A stretch of 64,000 nucleotides of DNA. Origin: Lates calcarifer (lineage: Eukaryota > Chordata > Actinopteri > Centropomidae). The translations under genes and the position numbers were made by a program. The stretch's first letter is position 1. Every line of letters starts with the position of its first letter. Positions 1 to 14,600 of the stretch are shown piece by piece. The stretch covers positions 20,352,743 to 20,416,742 of the forward strand of contig NC_066838.1 of the NCBI RefSeq assembly GCF_001640805.2, written 5' to 3'. The notes beneath the pieces are model-generated. The model saw only the letters and a program-made list of their open reading frames with translations, did not search any database and was not told the origin of the DNA.

Positions 1-245
1 TAAAACACTTTGTCTGTGTTACAAAATAGAATATGTAAGTGCTGACTGAAATTAAATGGCAAGTTAATGTACGTTATTAAAATGGATTGATCATGTCTGC
101 TTTATGTACTGAATTATTTAAAAAAAGAAAGTTAAAAAAGAATTACAGTGCCTGGATATTTATGAATTATCTATAGAAAAAAAAATGTGTAGAGCATGTT
201 CATTTTTATACAAGATATTTCTAATAAAAGACTGTTTTGCTAATG
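1..245 (+). other. probable end of a 3' UTR of an upstream plus-strand gene
   Basis: This AT-rich segment has no open frame. It ends with AATAAA at 223-228, followed about 20 bases later by a GT-rich stretch, the usual layout of a vertebrate polyadenylation site. It may therefore be the tail of a gene lying left of the window. No coding sequence is visible to confirm this, and AATAAA is common by chance in AT-rich DNA. Confidence 0.35.
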
Positions 246-703
246 CAGTGTTGCTGTTTCTTCTCTGGGAACATGTTTCATTTGCAGTTTAATATAAAAC
301 TAGTGACATAATCACCACGTAACGACCACAGTCATCATTATCAGTAATCCTTGTTCCTCTCTTCTTCAAATTGATATGATAATTGATAATCTGCAAGACC
401 AAGCCACAGACATAATGTGTGCTTTTAAAGTAAATGCACAGAAATTATTTTGTTGACCTTGGATGGACATTTAAACCTGATGTACTTGATGAAGGTTACA
501 GATTTTATATAACTAGCAACTATTTTGATAATCAGTGAATCATAAAGTCATAAAGCAAAAAGTCTGCAGACTCTCGGATTCCAGCTTCACCAATGTGAGG
601 ATTTTTTGTGTTCTTCATAATTGTGAACAGACTATCTTAAGGTAGTCTGAAGGTATCACATTTTCAGTATTTTCTGACATTTTATAATCTAAATCGTCTT
701 CAT

Positions 704-720
704 TATATATATATATATAT
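704..720. repeat. (AT)n microsatellite
   Basis: A short run of alternating A and T. A longer run of the same kind lies at 2440-2472. Confidence 0.9.
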
Positions 721-786
721 GAAAACCACTTAATCGCTCGGACTCAGAGCCCGACAGAATTAATCACCACTCATGGCAGCAAATAT

Positions 787-864
787 ACATTTCAGTTTCT
801 TTAACTGAGATAACATTTCAGTTTCTTTAACTGAGATAACATTTCAGTTTCTTTAATTGAGATA
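787..864. repeat. 26-bp tandem repeat, three copies
   Basis: Three head-to-tail copies of a 26-base unit start at 787, 813 and 839. The first two are identical and the third has one C-to-T change. Each unit holds a TTAACTGAGATA core, so GATA-like sites recur every 26 bases. Confidence 0.9.
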
Positions 865-2436
865 ATAACTGGCAGATCAATCAGTGTAAAGGTTAGTTGC
901 ATAATATATGCACAGAGAATGTACTAAATATGTACAGTGTTTAAGAGTAATCAGTGTTCTGACTGTTGGCTTTTATATCATGACAAATTCAGGTTTCACC
1001 ATGTGAATGCACTTGGAGACTGGTGGATAATTTATCAACGTGATTTATAAAGATTGGAAAAGCCACATTCAGATCACACACAACATCTCACATTCAGATG
1101 GCCCAGAGCTAAGACACATACTTTTATATCCCATGAAAGAATCTGAATTTTCCATCCCATAATTTTCACTGCTCAATCATAAAGTCATGTGATTTGCCGG
1201 AGGAGATGCTGTCTGGGGGCCGGAAGGATGAATGGGTTTCACTATCAGTCAAAAATACTTAATTGGAAAGTGACACAGAGACACTGCGACTCGTGTCAAT
1301 ATGCTCCTGTATAGACGCTTTGACAACTGCGCAGAAACTCAAATGAAACACAAATACAAGTCACATATAGTGTAGAATGAAATGCTGTAAGTAGTGAGTT
1401 TCATCAGTAATCAGGAAAGCCACAACCTTCACCTCGGTTTCATAGTGGATCAATATGGTCAGCTACACCTGCAGCATAAGCCTTGAACAAATTGAGAAAA
1501 TATCATGCTATCTATAAAATCTGACAGAATTATGAGCCACTCTAAATGAAAAGTAGAGCTAGTGAAACTATCTTTAAAGTGGATTTATTGCAGGATTGAA
1601 GCTGCCACCTGGGTGATCACTGATAGGGAACTATCATTAGCCTTGTGTTTTCTAAGTGATTCCCTTGCCCTATGCAATTAGCAAAACAGCAGTATATACA
1701 AAATTATATCACCTCCCGTCCTCTGTGATAGATAGGAGAACTGCTCAAGGAGGGAATGTACATTTTTCAAGTTCTAATAAAACCTCTCCTCCCTGCTGCA
1801 AACTTCTCCAGACTACTGCAAAGTAACTAACTAACAGCTGCTGCTGTTAGTTTGAGAGTCTAAATTGTCTTACTTTGTTTCTTTGCCAGTGAGCATACTG
1901 TCCTAAGTAATATGACAACAAGATTACACCTCGACAGTAAGAGAGCTCTTAATCTCCAGTGCATTTGGTTTCAATTTCTGAATTCACACACACACAACAC
2001 TTTGCACACACTTCTCTTCAATATTAACATTACATAACATTGTCCCTTGGCATCCATTAAGAGGTAATCAATCAGTCAAAGAAAATAACAGTTGTACACA
2101 TTTGTGCAGTTAAAATTGCATTATTTAACAGATTAATACATATCAGTCCTGCCATTGTGCAGATTATTGAATAAAACTTTTTAAATGCCTTAGAAATTGG
2201 AAATGTATTCTATTTTGTAATAATAAATGACTAGTAAAGCTCCTGGGTCCCACCACAACAGGGCAAGGACAAGCTGGCATCTACACTGAGTAAGCCTTCA
2301 ATTAAATCGAATGACTGCTTTAGACTAGGTAATAGACCTTGTTGACATTTTTGACAAAAGACATTTTGACTTGTTATAGTGTGAAAACCACAGGTGTAAG
2401 TAATAACATTAATAAAGTCTTCATTCTGTATAGGTG

Positions 2437-2439
<3 letters not shown>

Positions 2440-2472
<33 letters not shown>
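2440..2472. repeat. (TA)n microsatellite
   Basis: About 33 bases of alternating T and A. The poly-Ile/Tyr open frames across it on both strands are artefacts of the repeat. Confidence 0.95.
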
Positions 2473-2476
<4 letters not shown>

Positions 2477-5400
2477 TGGGGGGAAAGACAGTGGCAATTA
2501 AATACAATGAGTCTAATGTCACTGTGACTTTTTCTGTATTAAATGGACCACAATCTTTCCTTAGTCTCTACAACTGGACTACAAGATCAGATATTTTGGT
2601 GAAAAACAAATGGACTATCTGTGAACAAATTGCCAATGATGCTCATGCTCAATGCTCATGATGTTAACAGAAAAACAATATGGTTTTAACTGCATTTCCT
2701 TCAAAAAATATATATTCTGTTGCAAATTTGTTGTAAACTGACAGAATTTCTTGGAGATGGGGTTGCCCTTCAATGGTTTTACAGATGTGTCTTTTATAGT
2801 GTTTGCATGTAAAATGCTTTCAAGGCTACAGGACTTTTGTGATGCAGTACCACATCTGGCCATGGGGGTGAATACTCTACATCACTGCCATAGTATATTG
2901 TCATGTTTGTCATGGCTGAGGATGAACGGCTCTGCTGTAGAAAATTCCCACCACAGGAAGCTGATTTAGTTGTCAAGCAGGTGCAGTGTCAGTGTGACTG
3001 CAAGAAGACCCCCTAAGGGGTGATGATGCAAGACTATTTTAGAAGAAGGTGGCCCATAATATAAATACTACTCTTAGCTCTTCCCCATGCTGTCTGCATG
3101 CTGTCTGATAAGCACTTCCCATTGGAGACATACTGTACATACATCTGTTAGGAACTGGTATGAGACCATTTGTCATCAGTCATAATAAAATAAGCCAGTT
3201 ACCAGATACATGATTGGCATAGTCTGATGTGCTTTGAAGACACAGAAGGGGACTTGGGTTCTTCCAGGCAGCTTTGCCAGAGAGTGCAGAGATAAATATT
3301 AAAACAGGAGTAAATGACATCAGAAAATGGTTAAAGCTCACTATGTACTGACACGCAGGAGAGAGCTGTTTACCAAACTCCATCATTTGATGCCTCAATG
3401 CTTAGCATTTTGTGGGTGGGGGGTGGTGGGGGTGTTAGGGAACTTAGACATGACCTAGTATAGAGTGACAGGAAATGCTGGGCTAGAGAGAGAGAGTCAA
3501 TGATGTGAATGTTTCCTCAACTTGATCTGAACCCTGGGCATTGCAATTAGATGGTACACATGGACTCCTAGGCCCCTTGGATGCCTCATTTTGAGACAAA
3601 AATTCCATAACAGGAAGCATATGGACAGAAAATTACCTTGCAATGATGAATCTGGCAAACCACCAGTATTTGTCTACTGCCAAAGACACGTATGTACAGG
3701 AAGAAACAAAAATTTTGGCTACTGAAGAAACACAGGCCTAGTGTCGGTGTAATCATCAAAACATGTTGGTTAGACTTCCTAATTTTAACATGAAACACAG
3801 TAAAAAAAAATGGTAACTCTTACAGGGTTCAAGTAGAAGTCACACATAAGCACTATGCTAAAAGCTTTAATCTAGAAGTTGTTTCACTGGTGATAAGTTA
3901 TTTCTCTCTCTAGCCTAAAAGGTTCCCCATCCTCACAAAAGAAAAGCATTTACACTTAAATCATGGCCTTTCCAACTCATCAGAGATGGATCTTACACTT
4001 ACATGTGCCTGAGAGGGTAAAATTATTTTGAAAGTTGGATGATGGTTTTACAAAGTAATAAAAACTGTTTAATAGCAGACACTAATGCATATTCATATAG
4101 CAATACAGGCAAGAAAAATAGGCCAAAGATAACATGGTGCAGGTATAAGTTGGGGAAAAAGAAAAAGATTTTTTAACAGTAAGTCTTACTTAACAGCTTA
4201 TGTGTTTGCCTATTATTAAGAATGTACTGCTAATCTAAAGCCTTTAATATCATCAGAATCAAATGTCAGGCACCGCTGAATTGTTTCTAAACTTCTGTTA
4301 ACCCCAGTTACCCACTGTCTATGCTACTCACATAGTAAGCAATGAGATTCTGGAGTGGATTTTCCTGTTCAATTTCTCATGCATGGTTTATAAGCCCAGG
4401 ATGCACTGTTCTCCATATCATTTCCCACAAATTACCAAGAAAACGCCACATCTTTTCAATATTTCCCCATTAAATGTACCATCATCATGTCGACATTCCC
4501 ATTGTGCAAATGAATAATTACTGCTCATGAGATCATTTAGGGAATACATGCTGAAAATAAAAAAGGTTTCCCTCATTTGAAATATCACTTTCAATATTTC
4601 CACTCTGCTGCTCTAGCCAGCGAGTGGGTATTTTATTTCTTCCCCAGGAGGAAAGCATTAAATGTGGCTGAGGTGTTTGTTTCTCTCTCAGTGTGGCGAA
4701 GACACATATACCCAGATGCCAAGGCTATGGTTAAGTGTATACTGAATTTACCCCTGCTGGATTCTGGTGCATCATAAAGCACAGTGTGCTGAATGAATGG
4801 GGTCAAAAATATTCTTTGGCTTTCCCTTAGTGGTCAAACACTCCATGGTCGTCCCGTATTTCTCACATATTCCCTGGGTTGTCCCAACAGCTGTATGTGA
4901 CGTTCCATTAATCTGAACTCCATGCACACGTGTGTCACTCTGTGTGACTGATGCAGCTCCTGTCAACTAATGCTGCCACCAGACAGGGGTTTACTGTGAG
5001 TGATGGAGCTAGAAGGCTGCAAAGCTCTAATGACAAAGGGAATGAAACTAGGCCAGTTGGAACTACCTTTTCTATGTAAGGCTGTATTTTCTCATGATAT
5101 AAATAATATATAATGTAGTTATTTTGTAATGTAAAAATGGAAGTTTCACATCCCAAAATACATCAGTTAAATGAAAAAAACTGAGTTTATTTTGTAATTT
5201 TAGTTAGGTCGCATAGTATTTTTTTCATTAAATCATTCTCACTCTATCACAATGTATATATCCTTCTTTAACCATTTTTTTTACAAACTTCTTACAGGAA
5301 GTAAAAATAAAATACAAAAGACTGGAAGGGGGGAAATATCCTGGGTAGAACAATAAATCATAATGACAACCTACACACTGTTTGGTGGCCCATTACAGCA

Positions 5401-6554
5401 TGCCTGTGGCAGGAATTTCATTTGGACCTCCCTTGACTAGTCACAAAAATGTAGTGATCCCACTGAAATACGCTTACTCTAGTTTCTTCTCAATGAATGA
5501 TCTGTTGTCTTGACTATGTGCTCTCCCTCTCTAGTGAGGATTCTGATGGGAAAGTAGCACTGGACTATAAGATGTGACAAAAATTAAAACCCAAGGAAAA
5601 TTTCAGCTTGGCTGTATAAGATACAGTAAACATCAACTTAAAGTCAGCACAATAAAGGATCCTGGTAGTTCAGCACTGCGATACTGTATGCCCTAAGATA
5701 TCCACAAAGAAATCAATGTATTCATCCCCAAAAGACTAAACACTAGAGACTGAACAGTTATCAGTGGGCTACACTGCAGTTAAAGTGTTTACAAAACTTC
5801 ACCAATTTGTCATAGCTTCCCTGTGACCAGTCCAGTATTATTTGAGAATACCTGAACAGTGTAAGGATGCATGATTCCTCCAAACATGTACAGCACCACA
5901 TATGCGTCTTTGAGCTTTTCCAGTGTGTTTGACAGTTTTACTCCTGATGGTGAAATGCCCATGTATTTGGTATTTGGACAGAGAGGTGCAAAGAACTGAA
6001 AGTTTCATTTCAGAGTGACAGGCCAAAGTGACATTTCGGTATTTTGGTGAAAATCATTCCACAATGCCCTCAGAGTACAGTCTGACAACCAGGTCCTTTT
6101 CAGGCACATCACTCATCTGACCATGACTCATCATTCAGTGATTCTGTCAACAAGTACAAACTAAAAACTTCTGAGTGGGTAAGAATGAAATGAATGAAAC
6201 ACTTTATATGTGATTATAACAGGAATATCAATAAAATATACTATAGTGAGCAGTTTATCAAATCCCCACAGTCACCTGACAACAGCAGGACAGATGTGTG
6301 TGATTTGAAATGTAAGAATCATTACAGATGTCCATCCACAGTATTTACTTTTATTACACCCTGTAACATGCAATAGCGGAGCAGCACTGAATGTTGGACA
6401 TTGCTACTATGAAGTTAAAACAGCGGCTGTAGCCTGATGGGAATACTTTTTGTTAGCAGCAAACCATCAATGCACTGAAAATAGTCAAAAAAAAAGCTAC
6501 AAAAGCAATTCATCTTGAAGGAAAGCCATTAGCAGTTTATGCATGTCCCAAATG

Positions 6555-6589
6555 CCCCCCCCTCCACCCCCCCACCCCCCCACCCCCAG
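6555..6589. repeat. C-rich low-complexity tract
   Basis: Runs of 5 to 8 C are separated by single A or T bases. The opposite strand therefore carries five G-runs close together, which could form a G-quadruplex. Confidence 0.85.
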
Positions 6590-7392
6590 GAAGAAGTGCT
6601 TGTTCAATTTGTTAGAACAAGAGCGTCAGCCTGCCTCTTTATAAATGTTTAAAGGGATTGTGTATCTTAAGATGACATGTGGTATTTTAGCATATATTCC
6701 CAACAAGTTGAAGAGTTTATGGACATGCTCCGTCAAACAATCAAATGGAGAAAGTCTCTGCACGAGAATCTTGATAATTGAAATTCAAATGAGCACATAT
6801 CTACAACAAACATTTAAATCACCCGGGAAGAAACTCATTATGCATAATAGCAGCCTTTTCATGGACCTCAAATAATCTTAACAAACTGCATGACAGCATA
6901 ATGGAACCCTGTTGAGGAAAGATAAATATTCTATCAGCAACACTCTTGTCTCCCTCTTTAAAACTGCAGATACAAACACTGTGTACAAGTTTGTTCAACC
7001 AACAAACAAGAGCTCCTCACCTGTCTGTGGCTGAAATTAGATCAACAGTGGAAGGGATAATAAATAAGGAATCTGTGATCTTGAATTGAATACAAGTATC
7101 ATTTACTGCTAGAAATTCTCAAAATTTTAAAGTTTCAAAACTGACTAACTATTGTATGAAACTGTATAGACCCAAACAACAATTTAATACAGTATAACGT
7201 CACTTGTGTTGTACATAAACAGCTTCACCTAACCTAAAGTACACTTCAGTTCACATTTTCTTTTAAAATTCTTGTAGGATATATGATTTCAGCCAAACAT
7301 TGTACTCATACGTCACCGCATGTAAACAGTGCAAGCTGCTATCTATGATTGTTTTGGTTTAAGAACACAAATCAGCTGGCATTCTCATCTGA

Positions 7393-7425
7393 TTTTTTTT
7401 TTTTTTTTTTTGGAGGGGGGGGGGG
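7393..7425. repeat. T19 followed by G11 homopolymer tract
   Basis: A run of T is followed by GGA and then a run of G. This is a low-complexity tract, with read-length uncertainty likely. Confidence 0.85.
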
Positions 7426-8429
7426 TCATCTACCACAAGGACTGCAGTCGTTATGTGTGGTTTATCCAGTCTTTGTATGTTTTAGCTAGTGTTCAGGTGT
7501 GAGTTAGGACAGGGTTAATGAATGTCACAAAACAGTGATAAAATATGTGGTGCAAACCCTATGCCCTTTTATCACAGGGGAATCTCTGCGGTTTAGGTTA
7601 TGATACAAAGTGAAATAAACAGTAAATATTTTTTAACTAACACGGCTCAATTCCCCAATGAACAAAGTACTGTACATAAAAAGATTATATAAGGGATTCA
7701 GATTCAATAAAACACAGTCCCATCTGATCTTTCATCCAGTAGAAGGGGCAGAATCATGTGCAGGTTACCATCACTCCTCAATAATGACAGCATGCCCACG
7801 CTAACAGCATGACATAAGGTACCTTATCACAGGATAAGACCTCTCATTTATCTCCAAGTACATATATGTGTGTATAAGCTGCTGCGTGCACACTTGTGTT
7901 CATGCCAGGTGGATGAAAAGCCAGGTTATAACCACCCAGTGGAATCTGTGTTTGTAGATTTGCAGTCAGGCTGTCATCTGTGAGGAGCTGTCAATCGAAA
8001 GTGTACATGCCCAGACAGGAATTTGGTGATATTCTCACTGCTATTTTTAACCAGCCTCCACAGCTGCTTCTGCTGTCTTTTTCTGTCCTGCCTTGCCTCC
8101 TGGTTTACACACAGATCATCAACACAAACTAATATTATTTAAGGGTTGAACTGGTGTGATATGCTGTACATTCAGTGCTAAAATTATTTGCACGCGCCAC
8201 ACGTACACGTACATGTCACACACATACCCGTCTTTCTCAAATTACAAATGTGGCAACCCTGCTGTGTGTATATGTGTATATGGCTGCTACTACCCTGGTG
8301 ACACTATTACAGCTCATGATTTAGGATTGTCAGGACTCTGTGCCATTACTCTTCAGATACACACCAGATTCTCAGCTCATTCCTCTGTTTCACCTGCCCC
8401 ACAGTAGGTATTTACGTGTTCAGTTAGCT

Positions 8430-8640
8430 GTGCTACTGAAGAGGCCGGCCCATATGTCTCCCTGAACCCTCTGAATAATTTAACCCAACAGCCATTCCTA
8501 TAAAAACCCCATCTATATTAATGAGCAGCCTCCAACCATTTGGATCACTGCATGAAGGTTGTGGTCCCTCCATCATGCTTGAGATGTCGCAAAAAGGCCC
8601 GCCTTCACCAGACAATCTCAGGCAGTGTATGCGAAGGGTA
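8430..8640. promoter_or_regulatory. candidate conserved non-coding block
   Basis: This segment is more balanced in base composition than its surroundings. It carries ATTAATGAG and TAATTT homeodomain-like sites and no repeat. Small open frames on both strands have no recognisable motif. The regulatory call is inference from appearance. Confidence 0.2.
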
Positions 8641-11600
8641 GATAGCTACAGTGTGTAAAAAATGGTGTGTTTGAATTTAAAATCGCACCTTCTCCCATTC
8701 ATCAATGGGCATCTGCTTTCACTTGATGTCACAGACGCACAGATCTTCTCCTACACAAGCCGAGCCATCTTGAGGCAGCCATTTTATATCCCTCATCTAA
8801 AGGGTTCGGTTCAATGCCCTTGTGTGAAGAGCTTGAATAAAAGTTCACCCATGTGGAAATTAAGTTTACAGCTGCAGCTGAGATGCAATTTCTGTGGCAA
8901 CTGACAAGAAACATAATAATGTAACATGTTACCCCAAAAGAAAAAAATACTGAAAAGGCCAGAACCCAGACTTAACAATAAGTAGTGTTTAGAATATTTG
9001 TTATATTATTTGCACTCATTTTTTTTACAATGGAAAACTGCTGTGAATGATATTTTCAAAAAAACAATAAATTATTTTGAGGGTCTTTGGCATATTCCGT
9101 ATTCTTCACATTTTTGTCCTTACTTTCTATAACTAGGGGCATTTCTTGAGCTGACCTCATTACAGAGGGACCTAATTTATTGTCAGCTGCAGTCAACATT
9201 GTCTCCTTAGAGGAAGCACAACTTGTGAACTTTTGGTGACACAAAATCTTGATAAAATTCAGTTCAAACCACTGTTCTCCTTTCATAATTAAGAAACAAT
9301 GACGGGCCTTCGCGATATATAGCACAAATTATTTTGAAAAGTTTCACAATTAAGCATACTTCCTCAGCATTTCTTTGACTTTTTGTCTACTCCAGTGTCC
9401 TTAGGATGTTGATTAGAATTCAAGCACACTCTTCTGAAATTTTACCCCTGTGAAATGTTCATAACTTGTCAAACATTTCAAGTCGAAATCCCTTCTACTT
9501 ACTTGACTGTTTGGTCATGGTCCAGTGGCAGGAAGTTAACTGTACTCAGGGATCAATTTACTCTTCGTCAGAACTCAGTTTGAATCGTTTATGAGAGTTG
9601 GATATCTCCTCTGTTTGCAGAGATGAGCTGGATTTCATTGTGCACTATATGCATGTCCAACACTATCAATCCTGCGACACTGGAGGAACAGCGCAAATAC
9701 CGAAATCTATAAATGTGAAGGCTGTTTTGTTCAAGTAGATTCAGATCTGAGTAATTACTTTGGCGAAGTGGATGATATTTTTCATGAAGTGAGACACTGG
9801 TGTGGAATTAACGTCCTCTCTCATCTGTCTAATGAAATAACTTTGCTGCCTCAGTTTATCACTTTTCATTCTTCCAACATTTGATCTGGATAAACAAAGC
9901 ATTTAGTTTTATCACTGCATTTACAGTAGAAATTAGCAGATCAAAGCCTTTGTGTTCATTTCCAATCATTCCTTATTTATTAAAAAAAAAAAAAAAAGGT
10001 TCCTGGCTTCACTTTAGAGTTGTCAGGAATAGATATGTATAAAATAGCACTCCTGCACTCTCAATATGGGTGAGCATTAAAGTCACATTTCTTCAAATTT
10101 ACATTCTTAGCTGTCATCTTCTCCCCTAAGCATAACTGTCATAGCATAGAGGTTATCAGTTGTTCTCCTTAATCCTATTAAATCAGTTTTATTATCGGCA
10201 GAGAAGTACTGCTGAGGGATCAACAGTGTTTCCCCATTGATGCCTTTATGATGTGTCAGGCTCAAACAATGCTTTGGTATGAAGCCATTGTAGGAGGGAA
10301 ATCAGCTATTGATCACCACCAGTTGGTGAATTGCCTTGAAATGAAGACTAAAGAGCACAGCACTGTGCAGAATTACTCTAACTGCCCTATCCTTTCAATC
10401 TCTCTCTCTTTCTCTTGTTCCAATAAGCATCCAATAACACTATGCCATTCGTCAGCAGAGCATCTGCTGCCACGGCCGGCCATTTGTCTTTATGGTTAGT
10501 AATTCACTTACCAATAGGAGCAGTGTATGGCCCAAACTTTCATCAGAGCAAGTGTGGTTTTTCATTTGAGAGAAAATTAAATGAGCATAGGAAATGAATA
10601 AGCCAAGAAATAAAAATGGAACACCAAGAAAAATGAAAAAACTCCTCATGGCCAACCACAAAAATTCCTTTTGGAGTGCTGCTGTATGCCACAATAATGG
10701 TTTTGTATATGGAGCAGTTATTCACTGTCAGCATGCAACAGCTTGCATGTAAGTTGCGTGGCTGCCATCCAGTGAAACAGTTTGCATTCCTGTCTGCCAC
10801 CTGTCCTGTCTGTGCTATGCTGACATATCTATTAGGAGAATATGAGCTTGCCCTGGAGATTATTCCTCAATGCATTCTGGCATCTGCAGTCAGAGTAAAA
10901 CTGCTGTAATCGCCAGGCTCTGTCAACACACAGAACGCAGTCACTGCCTTTTCTTCTGCTGACAAAAACTACCATGACAATAATCTCCCCCTGCTGGGAC
11001 AGCAGTATTATTCCTCTCACTGAACTCACATTTTATCTGAATGACATTAAGCAGCATGTCTAATTGTAGCTTTTGGCCAAAAAAGAGCTCATAGAGGGTG
11101 TGGGTTACAGGTACAATAATAAAAAGGTAAACCACATCTGTCTAACAGTTTGAGCTAAGTTGGTTAATTTGGGCACACCAAGTACCTCCTGTATCCTCTA
11201 GAATGCAATGCCAGACACGATCATAAAACTTTAAAGACTAAAAGAGAAGAAATGTAACACAGATCGCTCTGTCACCAGCAACTTAGTTTGACCTTTTTCT
11301 CTCTGGAGTAGAGATGTATTGCAATACACCATTTCTACAGCATAATTAGGTGAACTGTTTGGTATAAAAAAGAATTAATTGGCAATTTGGCTACTTTTGA
11401 CAGATGCTGAACTCTGACCAGGCACCAATGCAGAATTACTGGATTTATGTTATTTAAGGGTCTATTCTTCAATTTACATGCAGTTTACTGATGTAAAAAC
11501 CTACACTATGTGATGTAAACATCTATTTTTAGTATATTTATTACAGGCATTTGAAAATAGTAACCTTCTCCACGGGCTTTACCAGCAGGAGGCAGAGAGA

Positions 11601-14600
11601 AAGTGACAATATTCTGATGCTTCTCAGCACGACACAATCTCCCAATGAGTAATGTGTGGTAACTTTGTACGTTGAAATGACACAGCATGACAAAAGCAAA
11701 CCTTAAGAAACTGATCTGATTCTATCTTCCAATTTCATGCTGATAAGCTGCAACCTAATCCTTTTAAACAGTTATTAAAACCAGGAGGAATTATGGCTTA
11801 TGGCAACATAACCTTCTACACATACAGGAAGAGACATTTTAAAGTCTCCCAATTAGAAAAGTGTTCTTAGCTTTTTAATGACTTGACAGAAAAGCTAAAA
11901 TAAAAATGAACTTCTGAATAAAGTTCATTTAAATCTTTTGCATATTGATGCTTGACTAAGGGTATTACATATTAATGCATAAATCTTAACCTTATAATTC
12001 CATACTTATTACTCCCAAATGTGACCATATTAAAAGGGCTGAAGTGTGTGGTCCCATTTATACTTACTGATTTGTGTAATTTAAGATTCCATGTTATTTC
12101 TGTACTAAATGTGTTGATTAGTTTGATATCAGTAATTCAAATTCTCAAGTTTAATTCCTATAGCATTCATACAATTTTTAGACCTGTGATTTACATTTCC
12201 TCTGGTAAATCTAATGTACCATACAATGTTTCACTTGTAATAAAGCTAATGTCTAAGGTGAGATAACCAATAAATCAGACAAAACCTGGGTGCTTTGTGT
12301 GAGAGGGAAAAGTGATAATTAATAACTCAAGTGTTAAGCTGCTCATTGTTACTTGCAGTTAGGCAACATGTTAATTAGCAGCGAATTATATATAAAGAAA
12401 TAAAGTGGAAAAAAAACCCTTCAGTGTGGATCTTTTCCAGAAGGCCTCGTCTGGTCTCAGAAGGAAAATTCATATTTATTGTTGTTCGAAAGGATATACA
12501 AGGATTCATGAAGCTCCATTGGACTCCATTATGAAGCTGCTGGTGGATTATTGTGTGTTTGCAAAGTCTGTCTTGGCCCAGAACTCCAGGAAAGATGAGA
12601 GGATGAAACGTCTCACCACATGTTGCAAAATCAAATACAACCCACAGTGGCACACAAGAAGACTCCCACCTGGGGCTTAAGACAGCACAGCAAGAAATTA
12701 AGGCACACAAGCCTCATAAGGCTAAGCACATAGGATTAAAGAAATCTACTGTAGAATCAGCAGAGAATAGACGTATACCTCACTTAACATTAGCTAATTT
12801 GAGTGATTATGATCTTGTACACCAATGAGTGAAAAAAAAAAAAAAAACAATGTCAATGCCTTAGCTCATTGATGCATACTTGATTACATTCAGTTAAATT
12901 CAGTTAAAAAGCAAGGGTTTGCCTTTGCTTATATACATTAAGAGAGACACTAATGGCTCTAATCCTATTACTCACCTAACTGGCCATGATGACATCCCTT
13001 TCTCATGTGTGGTGGTGGGACAAAATCCTTCTGTTTATAAATTCAGAGGTTTGAGATAATCAAATCAAGTTAGTTATTTTTTTTTTTCTTCCCAGGACAG
13101 TGCCCCTTGCTGAGCTGCGTCAGAGGGAGAGAGGACTTTGTATGAAAATAACTTTGGAAGACACCTACTTGTTTTGTCTGACTCACTTGCTAAAGCCTTA
13201 TATTAGCTTCAGCTGAACTTAAAAATCCATCTTTTGCACAGAACAAGGACCACAGATTTTGTCCCCCATCACTTTCACTGAGACCAGCACAAGAATTATA
13301 GTCACCCAGAATTCTTGAAATGCATATACAGCCATGAGAATAGTGTTTTAAGAAAGACTTGAAAAATATGAACTTCCTTTAACTTTTAATGCGTTTTTGA
13401 TTTCATGTGGAAATGCAATCTGTACTAATGACAAAAAGGATACATAAACATATTACATTCCACTTGCTTCAACTGTGATATTATTTGGCATCTTCCTTTT
13501 ATGCATGATGAGGTCACAGATATGGCTTTATTCTGAGCCAAGTGAGCCACTCAGCATCTAACCCATCATCCTCCAGCACAAGTACCCCTTTTTTCCATTA
13601 TGCAGTATAAGAGGGGCAGAGTAAATTGAATTTCCAGTATTTTCATATATGTGGTCACATTCTTCTGTCATCACAGACGCAGTGCATTAGGCTTGTTTGA
13701 AGCAAGGGCTTCTTTTATAGTGAATAATGGTTTTCTGCACAAGGAAAGAATCCAAGTCCTGCCAATAAAGTGGTGGAGGTATATCATAGCCCTCATTAAG
13801 CAGAGCTATTATGAACCTGCTGGTGCACAGTGCCACAAGACAGGATGAAAAACTGGCTCTCTGGACTTCCATGGCTCTGGCCTGAGTGAACAATGCAGCT
13901 TTTTCCTCTCCTCCCTTGATATCATTTCAGCAGCCCCAATAAAATGGTTGTATATTCGTGCTGTGACATTTCTGTTTAGCTATAAACCATCTGCTCCGAG
14001 TCTCCATAGATTTACCTATTTTGGAAAACCATGCAAGGATTTCCTGCAATTGATTTGATATTGAATATTACATTTCAGTGAATGCACTTTATTTTGCAAA
14101 TAGATAACACCTTTTACATACTATACTGTATGTCATTTTTCCAAATCAATGACAGTGTATTATGTACCATGCATTAAATATGTGAAATGTGCCAAATATG
14201 ATTGGATTTTGGTTTTCACAACAGATGTGCGTTCTGTCAGCTTCTGTGCAGTACGAGGAAATCAAAGCCTGAGGTGCCACAAAGTACCACTTAATTGAGC
14301 TTATATGTAGCACAAAAATGAGGGATGTGAAACAACCATCTTCTGATTAGCCTAAGGCAGTTTCTCTGCATGGAGTGGATTAAACATATAAACCACATGA
14401 ATTTATTTAAAGTCACTTCACATCCATTTTGGAGTAGCTGTTCACATAAATGAAATTTTGTTTTCTTAACACAAAATGTTCAGCCAAGTGCCCAAATGGA
14501 TTTACATATAGCTGCCTCAGTGGGCCAGTGTGTTTCGGTTTCAAACTGAACAGGTATTTTTTGGGCTTAAAGGAGTTACTTGTAAATTTTGCTATCACCA

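Noticed and set aside
787..864. CRISPR-like array
   Set aside because: The copies are directly adjacent with no spacers, and the genome is animal.
12375..12710. Open frames on both strands (91 and 111 codons)
   Set aside because: Both strands are open over the same block, with no motif and no splice context. It may be conserved non-coding DNA instead.
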